From NCBI GenBank assembly GCA_049999725.1, contig JBNGIS010033853.1, positions 204,192-268,191 of the forward strand: a stretch of DNA of 64,000 nt, written 5' to 3'. This document shows positions 1-11,650 of this stretch, piece after piece. Every line of letters starts with the position of its first letter. Position 1 is the stretch's first letter. Made by a program: the position numbers and the translations under genes. The stretch comes from Haplomitrium mnioides. Its lineage: Eukaryota > Marchantiophyta > Haplomitriopsida > Calobryales. Under the pieces are notes generated by a model, which was not told where the DNA came from, did not search any database, and saw nothing but the letters and a program-made list of their open reading frames with translations.

Positions 1-2361
1 AAATCTGAGGTGAAGAAAGTCTATGTGAAGAATTAATCAGTGAAGAAATTGAATTGGCTTACAGAGAAGGATTCAGAAGATTTGAGTGATGGATCCTCTT
101 GCTGCAATCAAGGGCCTCTAAACAAGGTTGCGAGCTATAGATTTGCAGGAAATTAAACTAGAGGAGAAATCCATCTGCGAGATGTAACAAGGAGTCGTTA
201 CGAAGAATGGATTATGAAGAATCACTTGTGAGTAGATTTTCTATAAGCATTCGATGTGCGAATTGCCATGCGAGTAATTGGGTGTGAAGGAAATAGTGCG
301 ACGAAGTGTTTTCAAAAAAGGAATGAACACCCTACGACCAACGATCTCTTATGAATAATCGACCTGAAAAGAATTCTCCGATGTGACAAATGATCTGATA
401 TGAAATAGGATCCCTGCGAACAAATTGATGTTAAGTTTTGGAAGTAAAGTTCTGCGGGGAATGGAGAACAAAAATTTGTGTGAATGTCAGTGGTGATGAA
501 GGCCGCGATGCAATAGAATGTGAAGCTCTAGAAAAGAGATCTGCGAGGAGGCTACTGGCGTTGTCGAAGGATTCTGTTGTAGTAAGGAAATGTGAAGAAT
601 GTTTCTGCGAGGAATCAAATTGAAGGTGTGCTGCGAGGTGGGAATCGATTGAGCTGCTGCGCGAATTGTTTGAAATCAAGTGGAATCAAATTTTAAAAGG
701 AAAAAGAATGATTTGGAAGCGAGCGAAGGAAGATCCAAAGGGTCAATGGTCTGAAGAAGGTGTCCAAATTGCGTCTTTCAATGTGGAGTCCCCCGATTAA
801 AGGGGTTCCGATGTGTGTCCATGTGGAGATCCTCGAGTAAATTGGTTCCGAGTGAGGTTCCGAAGTGGGGATCCCCAATTAGGAGGGATCCATTCCAAGG
901 TGTTCGACGAAAGTATAATTGATGAAACAACGATTTAGTGAAGCAGTGATGGATGAAATGGTGACTTGTGGACGAGGCAATGATTAATCGTTGTTTCAGT
1001 GTAGAAGTCGAGCTAAACGTTTGAAAGTTCGAAAAGTTGAAACATTTACTTGGTCGAATTCAAAAAGTTCAAAATTGAAAGAGAGAGGAAGTGAAGAGTT
1101 AGTGAAAGTTCAAAAATTAGCATAAGAACAATTGCTAGTAACTAGTTCGTATAGCGAGAAAAGTTAGTTTAAGTTAGTGAAAGCGAGTTGTTTAGCTTAA
1201 GAACACACTCTGAGTTGTTAGTTCTTATTGGAAACTTAGTGAGGGAAGGTTAGCACGTAGAGAAGCAAGCTTGTTTGGTTTGGAACTATTATGACTGTTA
1301 TTGTTAGTTAAGGAAGACAGGGGGTACAAGCTTGTTGGCAAGTTCCTTTTCTGTTGGTTGTCTCATTGTACATGTGTGCTTCAAGTAAAGTTTATGAGAT
1401 TCTTGTCTGTGAGGTCCCCTGCTCTTGTTGGAAATTGCAGATTCAGAAGGAGCAGCTTGATGAAGGAACAAAGAATTGAAGTTAGAGTTGGTTGGTGAAT
1501 GTTTTGCAGGTTTGCAATTGAAGAAATCAGTTAGATTGCATTAGAGAAATGGATGTCAAGAGGTACTTGAGTATGTTCTGCTAGTGGGTTTGGGTTTTGA
1601 AGTTCTAGATTGTGATTTGTAGGAGGTTCAGTAGCAAATCAATTATGCTTTAAGCTTTGTTCTGTTCTGTGTATGTATATGTGTTAGTTTGTTAACATCT
1701 TAAGGAGAGGACCTTTGTGATTCTCCAGTTAGTGGATACTGGTTGGTGGGTTGTAGTAGAGCAAAGAGTGCTCAGGATTGTGTGTGCCTATGGAATAGGT
1801 GGGCATTTCACAAAGAAACAGAGTAGTGGGTGGTTGGAGGAACAACAAGTGGATGTGAGATCACGAGGGTTGTTCCATAGCAAAGTTCTCAACATCAAGC
1901 TCTGGGATATATTGGGTTGGAGTGGCCTGAGTATCCAGTTTGAGGGAAGTGAGGTGGTGTAATGAAGGTAGGCACTGCAGTGTTGCTTTGATAGTTTCAA
2001 GCAAGTTGGGTAACTGGTTGCTTGGGAACTTCTTGGATACAACTCAAGTTTAAAATCAGCCTATGCATTAGCTTTCTTCTCTTAGAAATATCAATCATAT
2101 AGTTTGGGTAATTCTTGGCTTTTGTTCTATTGTGTTGAGTAGTAGAAGTGGTTTGTGTGTATGGTTTTGTGGAGAAATGGTAATCAGACCTAGAGTGGAG
2201 AGAGATCCATCTCTGATTTGATAGAGTGTAGTTTTAGAACTCTATAAAGAATATGGAAAGTTGGTAAAAGTGAATTAAGAGTAGATTTCTAAATAGATCT
2301 TGCGTGGTTCGATCTCTGTGTGTACTTTTCAGGGCTCGAGTGCCACTGCTGTGCTACGACA
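1..2361 (+). mobile_element. C-family LTR, copy 1 (5' end outside window)
   Basis: This is the right-hand part of a long LTR that is repeated at 44,460-46,224. The two copies are alignable from about position 690 to the shared 3' end, which reads gtgctacgaca in both. A TATAAA box at 2,243-2,248 lies about 115 bases before the end, as expected of an LTR promoter, so the sense strand is +. The first 690 bases are purine-rich (many gaa and gcga words) and do not align convincingly with the other copy, although that copy has similar purine-rich DNA in the same place. No gag or pol is visible. The 3' end joins directly onto A-family LTR sequence, so this LTR probably inserted into element A1. The short ORFs here have no recognisable product. 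Confidence 0.6.
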
Positions 2362-3664
2362 AAACTACCACTATGGAGCAAGGAAAAGCAGAAAAAAAAA
2401 GGGGGGGGGGGTAATAAGAGATGAGCTGCAATGTTGAGGGTGTTGGTGTGTATGAAAACTTGAGGTGCAAAAGCGACCTCAGATAGGAAGACGCAGCAAA
2501 GGAGGGAGAAGAGAATTCTAGTGAAGCTTCACTTGAAGCGAGTGGACTCGTGCAAAGGGCAAGTAAAGGTGGAGGTGGACTAGAGGGGCATTGAGAATCG
2601 TTGGGCAGGGAGCTCTAGAGGCTCAAGCAATCCAAGTGTACTCATCTCTACAAGTGGACCATCATTCGAAGGTGAATCGGTACTTGAAGCTGAAGGGAGT
2701 TTTTTTGGTCTTGAATTCATGAGAGGCTGCCATGGTTTTGGGAGGGGGGGGTGTCTTGGGGTAATCTTAGCATTGACTGTGTAGGAGCATCAATCTCAAA
2801 GACATTTGGAGTGCGTTTCTGGTCTAATCTCTCAAGTGGAGCCAAGAGAGGAGTGGCTGCGTTAGTGCCCGCACATTGCAGAGAAAATCCATTTGAGGTT
2901 CAGGGTGGAGTATGTGGCCACCAATGGAGAGGGCTCTCTTCTAGAGGTGGAAGTTCTTCTGAGCGTGAGGAAGTAAATTCATGGCTTCTCGCAAGGGACG
3001 TTGAAAAACTATCTGGACGGGGTGCGTGGGTGAGAGATTGAAGGAAGGTTGGGGTTGTTGGTTGATGAGAGAAGTCTGCTGGGAAGGTCAGAGACTCTAA
3101 CGTTGAGGAGCATACATTTTTGACGTTGTTGAAGGTCAGATCTTGCGTCACCAAGGTCGTTCAGAGTCAAAAGACAGGTGGTGGTGCACTGTGTGTGTGT
3201 GTTAGCTAGATTTGCCTTTTGGTTGTATTTTCTTTAAAGCACTTTGTATTGGGAGTAAACCTGCATTTTAGCTTGTTCGGAACTTGGGAAAACCCTACAA
3301 AAGGGGAGTCAAAACTGTAGACATTACCTCTTTCTATTTCATATGTTGGACCTTGATCCTATTTTGTAAGCAAGGTGTTTGGGTCCAGTTTTGGATTCCT
3401 AAAATATACTTTGGGCTACCACCAAAAGTGCTTCGGACTTGTATTTGTCTACTTCAAATTTCTATGTGAATGAGGAGGATTGGTGTTGAAGTGATTGCTG
3501 ATAAGTAGAAAGGTGTGTAAGGTGATGAGGAGCTTACTTAGGACCTCGAAGTGATAGCCTGAATGAGGGGTCATCTCATAAAAGAGCATGAACCCCTGTT
3601 TTTTCCACTCGTGCCTTCCAAAGTGTTACATTTGGAGGTTCAGGCATGAAGGTGGGGCATGACA
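2362..3664 (+). repeat. A1 5' LTR, 3' portion
   Basis: It matches 7,390-8,720 and 15,080-16,287 forward, and 22,393-23,660 and 31,125-32,390 in reverse complement. It ends in gcatgaca just before the primer-binding site. A run of 9 A followed by 11-12 G lies near 2,391-2,411. The ORFs at 2,751-3,041 and 7,676-7,993 are the same LTR segment in two copies and are not treated as genes. Confidence 0.75.
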
Positions 3665-3673
3665 TACCTTTTT

Positions 3674-3691
3674 TGGCACTAGAAGGAGGGC
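3674..3691 (+). other. Primer-binding site of A1
   Basis: TGGCACTAGAAGGAGGGC follows the 5' LTR by nine bases. A2 has TGGCGCTAGAAG at the equivalent place. A start in TGG is expected for pairing with the CCA end of a tRNA. I do not recognise the tRNA. Confidence 0.65.
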
Positions 3692-3869
3692 GAAAGGTTT
3701 GCAAAAATCTAAGACCAAGGTATCATCTTTTGTACAGAGGATCTCAAGGCCACAATGGAACAAGGATGACAAGCTGCAAGACACAGAGCATTTTGTTGTG
3801 AGCCAGTTCCGAAAGAGTGGAGAGGGGTATTGACTTGTGGATAGAGTGCTCCCTACATGTTGCTACAAT

Positions 3870-4760
3870 GTCTAATCCGGTACCTCTTCATGGACTTCAA
3901 GGCAATGAAAGTACAAGTCTTTCAAAGGAGTAAAGTTGTCCCCTCTCATTGAGGTAACGGGGCATACCTGCTCACGAAGGAAAAGATAGGCTAAGTATAT
4001 GTTGGAGTACTCTTCCGATAAATCAAGCAGCAATAAGGAGACAGAGGAGAGCTCTGCATCTACCTTGGAAAGTAACAATGACTCTGATAGTAGCAGCTTT
4101 GATGATGAGAGGTATTCACGAAGGAAGAAAAAGAGGAAGGAGAAAAAGAAAAAGGAGGCCAAGAACCAAAAGGATCACCAATCCCACCACCTCAGAGAAG
4201 ACAAAAACAGGAAATAAAAAAAAGGCAAGCCTGAACCAGAATCGCGGAAAGTGGGGCAAGATTGGATGGAGGAGTTGAGGGCAAAGATGGAGGTAATGCA
4301 TGCTCTCCTTAAGAGAATCAAGTCAGATCTAGACAAAATGTCATGTACCACCTAGGGGGGCCTACAGGCATGGGAGTTGGAGTCAAGTGGATGTGTCACA
4401 AACGGGCCCTCGAAAATCATCGTTATGGTGTGATGGAATTGTGGTCAGTGTGGACATGTTTCGTCCAACTGTCTGGAATCATGGAGGCAGGATTCTGATT
4501 ATCCAATTGCAATGCATTCTCAGTATGGTCAAGAGGAAGCAACACGGATAGAAAGAGAAACCTCAACCTCACATGATTGTTATCAAGTGGTGACCAAATC
4601 AAGTTTCAAGTCTCACAAGAAGGGCAAGTGCAAGAAGGGGCGAAGGGCTAAGAAGGCTACGAATCAAGGGTGGTCGCCCATGAGTGATTCTAAATACAAG
4701 ACAGAAAACCCCACCTCGTTCTATCCGACACAACCAAAAGAGGTGGGAGAATCGGCTTAG
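3870..4760 (+). pseudogene. Degenerate gag of A1
   Basis: The start MSNPVPLHGLQG matches MANSVPPSGLRG of A2 gag. The central capsid-like part present in A2 is deleted. Similarity resumes at about 3,990 with a serine/acidic run followed by a Lys/Arg-rich block, then a CCHC zinc knuckle near 4,430-4,475 (NCGQCGHVSSNC). The first cysteine of the knuckle is a stop codon here (TGA where A2 has TGC). Stops and frameshifts occur throughout. The product would have been the nucleic-acid-binding structural protein of the retrotransposon particle. Confidence 0.7.
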
Positions 4761-4826
4761 GCCTTGGAGGCAATCTAGGAGGAGAGGGTGGCCGAAGAAA
4801 CTCTGCAAGATGTCCCAGAGTAGCAA

Positions 4827-5183
4827 TTGCTAGGCAATTCAAATGAGCTAAAAGAGGTGGAAGCATCCACGGAAGAGGCGCAAACGCCTACTCTCTGTAT
4901 ATTTCGAGCTGAAGCGGAAGAAGTTGAACTAGAAGGGGAGGAATTTGCGAAAATGTTGAGGGACCCAAGGAGGACTGAACCAGAGTCTGAAGAGGAGCGC
5001 GCAACGGAATCTCATCCTTTGTTAAAGGAGAAGCCTCAAGAGGATCTATGTTGGTCAAGCTACAACCTAGAGTTAAGAGGGGAGTGGACACCGTCGTACC
5101 CAACGAAGTACAATCACGAATGTCAACCTTATAATGCAGACAAGTTAGTACTTGCTCGAGTAAAATGGGGGAGGCCACCCTAG
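4827..5183 (+). pseudogene. Acidic ORF in A1 internal region (118 codons)
   Basis: An uninterrupted frame of 118 codons, rich in Glu and Pro, follows the gag zinc knuckle. Its position is that of the gag-protease linker of this family. A2 has a similar Glu-rich stretch after its protease core (around 28,560-28,620), but I could not align the two firmly. No catalytic motif is visible. It may be gag C-terminus or linker kept by chance. Confidence 0.35.
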
Positions 5184-5726
5184 AATGAAAGTTGAAGCCT
5201 AGAAAACCGGAGCTTATCGAAAGATACATCTCACCTTGAGCTAGAAAAGAAGCTTGCCTTGAGCCCATACTAAGAGTTGCTAGTCATGAAGGCGAAATTG
5301 ACAAAAAACTCATGAGTAAACCATGTTGTAGATAAGTTTGTTGTTTTCAGCCATGTGTATAGTTCCTATGTTTTTCCTTGTTTTGTTGTTTCTACCCTAG
5401 AGGTGTATAGTGTGAGTAACTCAAGACTGAGGGAGAAAGGTCAAGAGAGTGATCTGATTAAAAGGAAAGAAATGCATCGAGATACGTTGTTGTGTAGATC
5501 GAGTATCCAGCCTGATCAAGAAATTAGAACTCAACGTTTGTGTAGGAACCCTTGAAGAATCCAAAGTTTTGACTCTGTACAGGGATGCAGCGTTTTCCCA
5601 TGAGTGCTTCCTAGAGGTTGTTAGATTTGATTTGGGAATTTTACATCTAGCTAGACAGAGGCCACATCAGAAGAGGCAACCAACAAAGAAGAACGAAGGA
5701 GGGTGCTCGCGGGGACGCTTCACACT
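5184..5726 (+). other. A1 internal remnant without recognisable domain
   Basis: About 540 bases between the acidic ORF and the polypurine tract. In an intact element this interval would hold several kilobases of pol. No RT, RNase H or integrase motif is found on either strand. Confidence 0.5.
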
Positions 5727-5740
5727 AAAAGGAGGACTTA
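5727..5740 (+). other. Polypurine tract of A1
   Basis: AAAAGGAGGACTTA lies directly before the 3' LTR. A2 has GAAGAGGGAGTTA in the same place. This is the plus-strand priming site of reverse transcription. Confidence 0.6.
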
Positions 5741-6369
5741 AATCAACCAGTGGCATGAGGCCCTATTGAAGATTCCTTGGAATCAAAAGCAACATTGAAG
5801 CATTTCTCCAGTCTTTGAGGCTAAGGTACCCCAGGAGCAACAAATCATCTCATGGCAGTAAGTAAGAGAGGGTTGCCTAGACTATCAGATCCGAAGAGCA
5901 AAATTGGGACCGTGATAGGGAAGGAAGTGAGGCTCGCCAAAGGTATTGAGTAAGGAGGTGGAAGAAAGAGCAACATTAGAAGAGGAGGAAGATACAGGTC
6001 CAAATGAAGAAGGTTAGGGGAGCAGGACATTAATCAAAGATACGACACCAGAAGGGAGGGGCCACAGGAAAGGCAAGGGGCTACATCAAAACTTTCAAGA
6101 CAGTAGGCAAAGTAGTAACCAGGGAGATAGAAGACATCTAGATGTTGGGTGCAATGATTGGAAGCAAAACGGCAAAGGCAACGACCCTTGTGAGGTAGCG
6201 ACGACAGTAGGGATTGGGGGAAGCTCCATTTCCCTCAAGGTTGATAGGCTTCACCAGGATCCAGATCCTTTTCGGACTCCTAAAACACTGCTTGGCAGTT
6301 CCAAAGAAAGTATCAAAAGAAGGGGAGGTCAGAATCTCTTCCGATGGAATCTGCGGATAGAGTTCCTTC

Positions 6370-7140
6370 AAGTAAAGTCAACTTCAGAAACCCAGGTCAG
6401 CGCGACGGTCCAACTTCCACTTGGAAAGCGGCGCCAGGTTTAGGGTTGACCTACTTCCCTTTGGAAATAGGTCAACTTCAGACTCAGAGGTTCCGCGGTT
6501 ATCTTCAGACTCCTTGTCTCAGGAATACTTTGGACTCGTCCCATGGTTAACTTCGGAACCAAGGTTGTCAGTGGCGATCCAACTTCTCCTTTGAAGACAA
6601 CGGCATACGTCGCTCTTCGGATCGATTTCGTGGTCAACTTTGGATTCAGAGGTTCCGCGGTCCACTTCGGACTCAGCAGTCCGTTGGTCAACTTCAAAAC
6701 CTGGGGTCTAGTGACAGTCCAACTTCTACTAAGAAAGCGACGACGGACAACACTCTTTGAAAACAAGTCAACTTTGGACTCAATGGCTCCACGGTTATCT
6801 TCGGACTCCCAATCCGCGGAATACTTCGTACCTGTCCCGCGGTCAACTTCGGAACCAAGGTTCTCAATGGCGGTCCAACTTCTCCTTTGAAGACATCAAT
6901 GGACGGCGCCCTTTGGATTGGTTCCATGGTCAACTTTGGATTCAAAGGTTCCGCGGTCAACTTCGGACTTGGCAGTCTGTTGGTCAACTTCGGAACCCGG
7001 AGTGCAGTGACAATCCAGCTTCCCCTTGGAAAGCGGCAACGGATGGCACCCTTCGGATTGGTTCCATGGTCAACGTCAGATTCAGAGGTTCCGCGGTCAA
7101 CTTCAGACTCAACAGATCCATGGTTCTCTCCAAACTCACC
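6370..7140 (+). repeat. Tandem array in A1 LTR (alternating about 140/157-bp units)
   Basis: The words ggttccgcggtcaacttcgga and caacttctcctttgaaga recur. Spacings of the second word are about 169, 140, 156 and 140 bases (6,411; 6,580; 6,720; 6,876; 7,016), which suggests an alternating two-unit repeat. The units resemble diverged versions of the 123-bp unit in the other A-family LTRs. The overlapping ORFs here (6,344-7,406) are products of the repeat. Confidence 0.75.
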
Positions 7141-8236
7141 GGATTGTGGATCTTGTCTCTTCGGACCCTAGCATCAGATCTCCACTCACCTCACTCCTGC
7201 GGATCGATCATTATGGGCTTCATTGGCTACAACCTCTTCGGGTATTGTCTTCTTCGATTCTCATCTCATTTAGGGCTACTTTTTCAGATCCAACCTACGG
7301 AATATGCAACATCGTACTCTTTGGAACGTGGAATACTTCAGATCATTCTTCAAATAGTATGGACAGTTGTCACCATGCCAAGAAACCATTAAAACTACCA
7401 ATATAGGGAAAGAGAAACAGGGGGGAAGAGCTCTCGCAAGGGGGTGTGGGGGGTGGGAAATAAAGGATGTGCTTCGATGTTGAGGGTGTTGGTGTGTATG
7501 CAAACTTGAGGTGCGAAAGCGACCTCGGACAGGAAGCTCGGATAGCGATAGAAGGAGGGGAGAATTCCAGTGAAGCTTCACTTGAAGCGAGTGGACTCAT
7601 GTAGAGGGCTAGTAGGGGTGGAGGTGGACTAAAAGAGCGCTGAGAACCGTTGGGCGGGGAGCTCTAGAGGCTCAGGTGATCCAAGTGTACTCATCTCTGC
7701 AGGTGGACCAACATTTGGAGGTGAATCGATACTTGAAGCTGAAGGGAGTTCTTTTGGTCCTGAATTCAAGAGAGGCTGCCAAGGGGGGATTTTGGGGTCA
7801 TATGAGCATTAACTTTGTAGGAGCATCAATCCTATGGACGTTTAGAGCGCATTTTTGGTCTAATCTCTCAAGTGGAGCCAAGAGAGGTGTGGTAGCGTTA
7901 GTGCCCACGCATTGTGGAGAAGATCCATTTGAGGTAGAGGGTGGAGTGTGTGGCCAACAGTCAAGAAGACTGTCTTCCAGAGGTGGAAGTTAAAGAAGAC
8001 CTCTTCCGAGCATGAGGAAGTAAATTCAGGGCTTCTCGCAAGGGAAGTTGAAAAACTTTCTAGATGGGGTGCGTAGGTGAGAGATTGAAGGAAGGTTGGA
8101 GTTGTTGGTTGATGAGAGAAGTCTACTAGGAAGGTCACATCCTGTGGCGTTGAGGGGCATACATTTTTGGCGTTGTTGAAGGTCAGATCTTGCGTCACCA
8201 AGATTGTTCAAAATCAAAAGATAGGTGGCGGAGCAC

Positions 8237-8263
8237 TGTGTGTGTGTGTGTGTGTGTGTGTGC
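8237..8263. repeat. (TG)n microsatellite in A1 3' LTR
   Basis: About 13 TG repeats. The equivalent site in the other LTR copies has only five or six repeats (3,190; 15,868), so it expanded after this copy formed. Confidence 0.9.
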
Positions 8264-8720
8264 TAGGTTTGCCTTTTGGTTGTATTTCTGAAAAGCACTT
8301 CGAATTCGAAGTAAACCTGTATTTCAACTTGTTTGCAACCATGGAAAACCCTGCGACAGGGGAGTCAGAACTAAAGATATTGCCCCTTTGAATTTCAGAT
8401 GTTGGACCTTGAATCTATTTTTTAAGCAAGGTGTTTAGGTCCTGTTTTAGATCTAAGAAATATACTTCGGGCTGCCACAAGAAGTGCTTCGGACTTGTAT
8501 GTGTGTACTTGAGATTTATACGTGAATGAGCATGATTGGTGTTGAAGTGAGTGTTGATAGATGGAAAGGTCTGTAAGGTGAAGAGGAGCTTCCTTAGGAC
8601 CTCAAAGTGATAACTTGAATGCGGGGCCATCTCATAAAAGAGCTTGAACCCCTGTTTTGTCCGCCCTTGCCTTCCAAAGTGGCACCTTTGGAGGTTAAGG
8701 CCTGAACGAGGGGTGTGACA

Positions 8721-9914
8721 CAACAACCAAAGAAATTAAAGGGAACAATGGCTCATGGCAGGTTTATAATTAAGTAGTAGGGAGAGGCTGTTGGTTGAAA
8801 ATCAGAGATACAAGGTAGTGGAAGAAATGTTTTCAGGGGTTTTCTCGTGAGCTATCTCCCTCATTTCGAGTCTTCTCTTCCTTCGTATTTCTAGTGCTAA
8901 TGGGTTGTGGTGAAGAAATTTTGTGAGAAAGAGGTTGAGCATGTGTGTACTTGGAGGGGAGAATGACGATCCAAGTAAGTTGAAGTGGTATGGCAGTGGC
9001 GAACCGAAAGAGTGGAGTATGGCTCAATGTTATTCTGTGGTGGACTTGGGATCTAGATTGAGCTACCTATAGTGGAGTCGAGAGGAATGCTCTTTCTCAC
9101 GTGAGATAGATCCTATGGTACTTCTGTATAAATGTTGGTAGTTTCATAGTGACGTTTGTTGAGTTCCACGTGTTTAGTATGTGTCAAGTCTGGTTCCAGA
9201 AAGTGTGCTCTCAATTGATGCCCTTTACGTAAACATTACTATGATCTAGTAAATCTAGGTTTTGATTCTAAGTATTTTACGGTTGTGTATAGTGTGTGTG
9301 GTATGTGGGATTTGGGAAATTAGAGTTGCATGTCCCTCTCAATTCTGGTCATAATTTTCTATTTAGTTGATCATTTCTTAGAATTGTTCTAATGTTAGAA
9401 GCGCCTAAATGAGGTCTACCCCTCTAATTACAAAATGCAGACAATGAGCATCAAATAGTCGAGATATGAGCCAACTAACATTAGAATCAACTGATTACAC
9501 TTATGAGCATAATAACCAGTAGAAGTGACCATTTGCAACATTGTATAGCTTGTTGGATGCACCTCAAAGAGAGCTTTTTAGCGCATACAAGAATGCTGGA
9601 AAAAGACACCATCTCAAAATTTGAATGTACAAATTTCTACTCAGCTGTTCACGGGTAAACGGTGAACTTTCCGGCAACCATTGTGACTCTCTAGGAGTTG
9701 AGATAGGTCCCTCAAATTTTTAGTTGAGTTCTCTGCTCTTCTTGGTGAGATATCATAATTTGGAGATCTGTTCAATGATCTACATAGTGCTAAATTTTCT
9801 CCCCTTTCCCCTCTTTGAATCACCACTCTCACGAGTCCCCACAATATGTATTGAAGAGCTGGCTAGCAACTCCCTTCTACCTTTTATGCAGCGGCAGGCC
9901 CTCTATTCTCAACA
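8721..9914 (+). repeat. B 5' LTR, 3' portion
   Basis: Aligns with about 20,590-21,951 (for example ttggttgaaatcagacat and gagctatctctctcattt in both). The missing first ~400 bases lie left of A1, outside the window. It ends in CTCAACA, the inverse of the 3' LTR start TGTTA. The last ~70 bases have no counterpart in the 3' LTR. Confidence 0.7.
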
Positions 9915-9920
9915 TGTTTT

Positions 9921-9932
9921 TGGCACCGTTGC
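9921..9932 (+). other. Primer-binding site of B (tRNA-Asp type)
   Basis: TGGCACCGTTGC follows the 5' LTR end by six bases. It differs at one position from TGGCGCCGTTGC, which is complementary to the 3' end of plant tRNA-Asp. Confidence 0.65.
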
Positions 9933-10675
9933 TAATCGTTCCTAGAGCACCCCATGGACTTTTGTGATGTATTAGACTAGGCCTGCAGTAGTTTGATGAG
10001 TCTCACAATGGCAAAAGCTATTGAAATGGCATGGGGTGAAATGTATTTTACACTATGGTGGTTGGCTGAGCGCTTTACTTCCAATGGAGATTTTAATATC
10101 GTACATGAGGTTGTCTCTTTTTGGTTGACCTAGATATTAAATATTTCTGTGTTGTTTCTCATAGCTTCTCACTGCATTAAGCTTTTAGTCTCTTTCTTGT
10201 TTCAACTAGATTTCATGGAGTTTATGAATGCCACAACAACCAATCTCAGTTTTGGGTGGAGAGTATAGTCTTCTTCAGGGAATCACAACCTATTGGCTTG
10301 TTTGTAACTATCTTTTTCTATTGATTTTGTGATCTTCTGTGTCATAGCAGGTTCTTCAAATTTAGTCAAAACAATCCTCGAAACATAGGTTGTCCAGTCT
10401 TCCTACTCTTTCTTCCTATTTTCTTTCTTCGCAGGCACACGAAGTGTTGGAACCTTCTCATTTCTTATGTGAATGTGTCTTTCTTGTCTTCTATATGAAC
10501 AAGTCTAGTATTCAGGATTCTTTTATCGTAGATTAAGGACTTGGGTTGTATGAGACATTATCAATATCTCTTAGACGTTATTTGGAAAAATTCAAGACAA
10601 CCAGAGAAGTGCCTAAGGCACTTGGCCAAAAGACATATATGATTGTGTTAAGTGTAGTTTCCTTTCATTCCTAGG

Positions 10676-11650
10676 TTGAGACTAGCATGTACTCTATCCT
10701 CCCCTCCAGCAATTAGCTTAGTTGTGAGTCTCCCAATTTTCCCTGTGGGGGTTGTTGCTCCTACCGGTGCTCATTATATTTTTGACACATTCTATGGCAA
10801 TCATGTTCATGATAAAGTGGATGTGGACACACACATCAATAGATTCAGAGCTATGAGAATGGCCTACAGTGATGCGCTAGATGTCTTACATATTTGATTT
10901 CCAACAACCTTAGATGGAAAAGCCAATCAATTGATATTTTTGTGAGGCCTCACACCATCAGAATTGGAATGATCTTAAAGCTGAATTTTTGGCCAGATTC
11001 AGCAATAGCCTTTTTGCCTGCTCTTGGGATGATCTATTAAAATTTAAAATGTATGCTAGTCAGTCAATTCAGGATTGCAGCAATAGGTTTAAGTCTATGG
11101 TGGCAAAATGCCCAACACCTCCTCCTCAAGAAGAACAAGTAGGATTATCCATTTGTGGTCTGCCTCAATAGATTCAGTCTCATCTGTACCTCCAAAGTTA
11201 CAAACATGTTGACAGAGCAACTGAATAATCTCAAGCTTCAATTGGTGAATTCACAACCTGCACCTACCTATCCAACTCCCATAAATTTGTGGTGTATATC
11301 TAGATTGCAACAAGCCTAGTCACACAAAAGATACCTGTAAAAGACTTGAAAAAAATCAATGGTGTGCTACATGTATGATTTCCAACAAAAACACCAACAA
11401 CTATTGAAAGCAAACAACAATTTGTGACATGCTTCAGTTGCAAGAACAATCTCAAACTGCAGTCCATGCCTTTAGTGCATACCCTCCCAAGAACAATTTA
11501 CAACCACTGTATTTGCAAAACTTGCCGTGAAGACCACCTTCTCAAGAAACATGTTGTGAGGGTGGACAGTTAGGGCACGTTTGCAAGTACTGTCAACATA
11601 AGCCTCCATCGTCTGCAATTGTTCCAGGGCATGAATTTTGCAAGGATTCC
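10676..11650 (+). pseudogene. Degenerate gag of B
   Basis: Capsid-like retrotransposon gag domain. Visible pieces are VDTHINRFRAMRMAYSDAL (about 10,825), FPTTLDGKANQ, then FLARFSNSLFACSWDD and NRFKSMVAKCPTPPPQEEQ up to 11,170, all in family order but with in-frame stops. Two broken zinc knuckles follow: CNKPSHTKDTC near 11,315, lacking its first Cys, and CEGGQLGHVCKYC near 11,550. A Pro/Thr-rich tail runs to about 12,400 in broken frames. The frame changes several times, so no product is expected. Confidence 0.75.

Larger units (their letters stand above)
2362..8720 (+). mobile_element. Element A1: internally deleted A-family LTR retrotransposon
   Basis: A Ty3/gypsy-type element in forward orientation. 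It has a 5' LTR fragment (2,362-3,664), a primer-binding site right after the LTR, a gag remnant, a polypurine tract and a 3' LTR (5,741-8,720). It is the same family as the minus-strand element A2: both share the LTR 3' part, the primer site TGGCRCTAGAAG, the gag start and the serine/acidic/basic gag segment. Protease, RT, RNase H and integrase are absent, so it is a non-autonomous deletion derivative. The missing left part of the 5' LTR is explained by the C-family LTR at 1-2,361. The bases after 8,720 are LTR of element B, so A1 inserted into B. Confidence 0.75.
5741..8720 (+). repeat. A1 3' LTR
   Basis: The start (aatcaaccagtggcatgagg) aligns with TGTCAGCCAATGACATGAGG of the A2 LTR, with the initial TG mutated. 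The end is GTGTGACA. The length is about 2.98 kb against 2.65-3.54 kb for the other A-family LTRs. The left half carries a tandem array and the right 1.35 kb is the unique part. The bases that follow (caacaacc) belong to element B's LTR. Confidence 0.75.

Noticed and set aside
4078-4278. Very basic Lys/Arg-rich ORFs that look like nuclear proteins
   Set aside because: Frame shadows of the basic segment of gag, matched by A2 gag at 30,200-30,300.
6344-7406. Long overlapping ORFs up to 211 codons on both strands
   Set aside because: Products of the 140/157-base tandem array in the A1 LTR.
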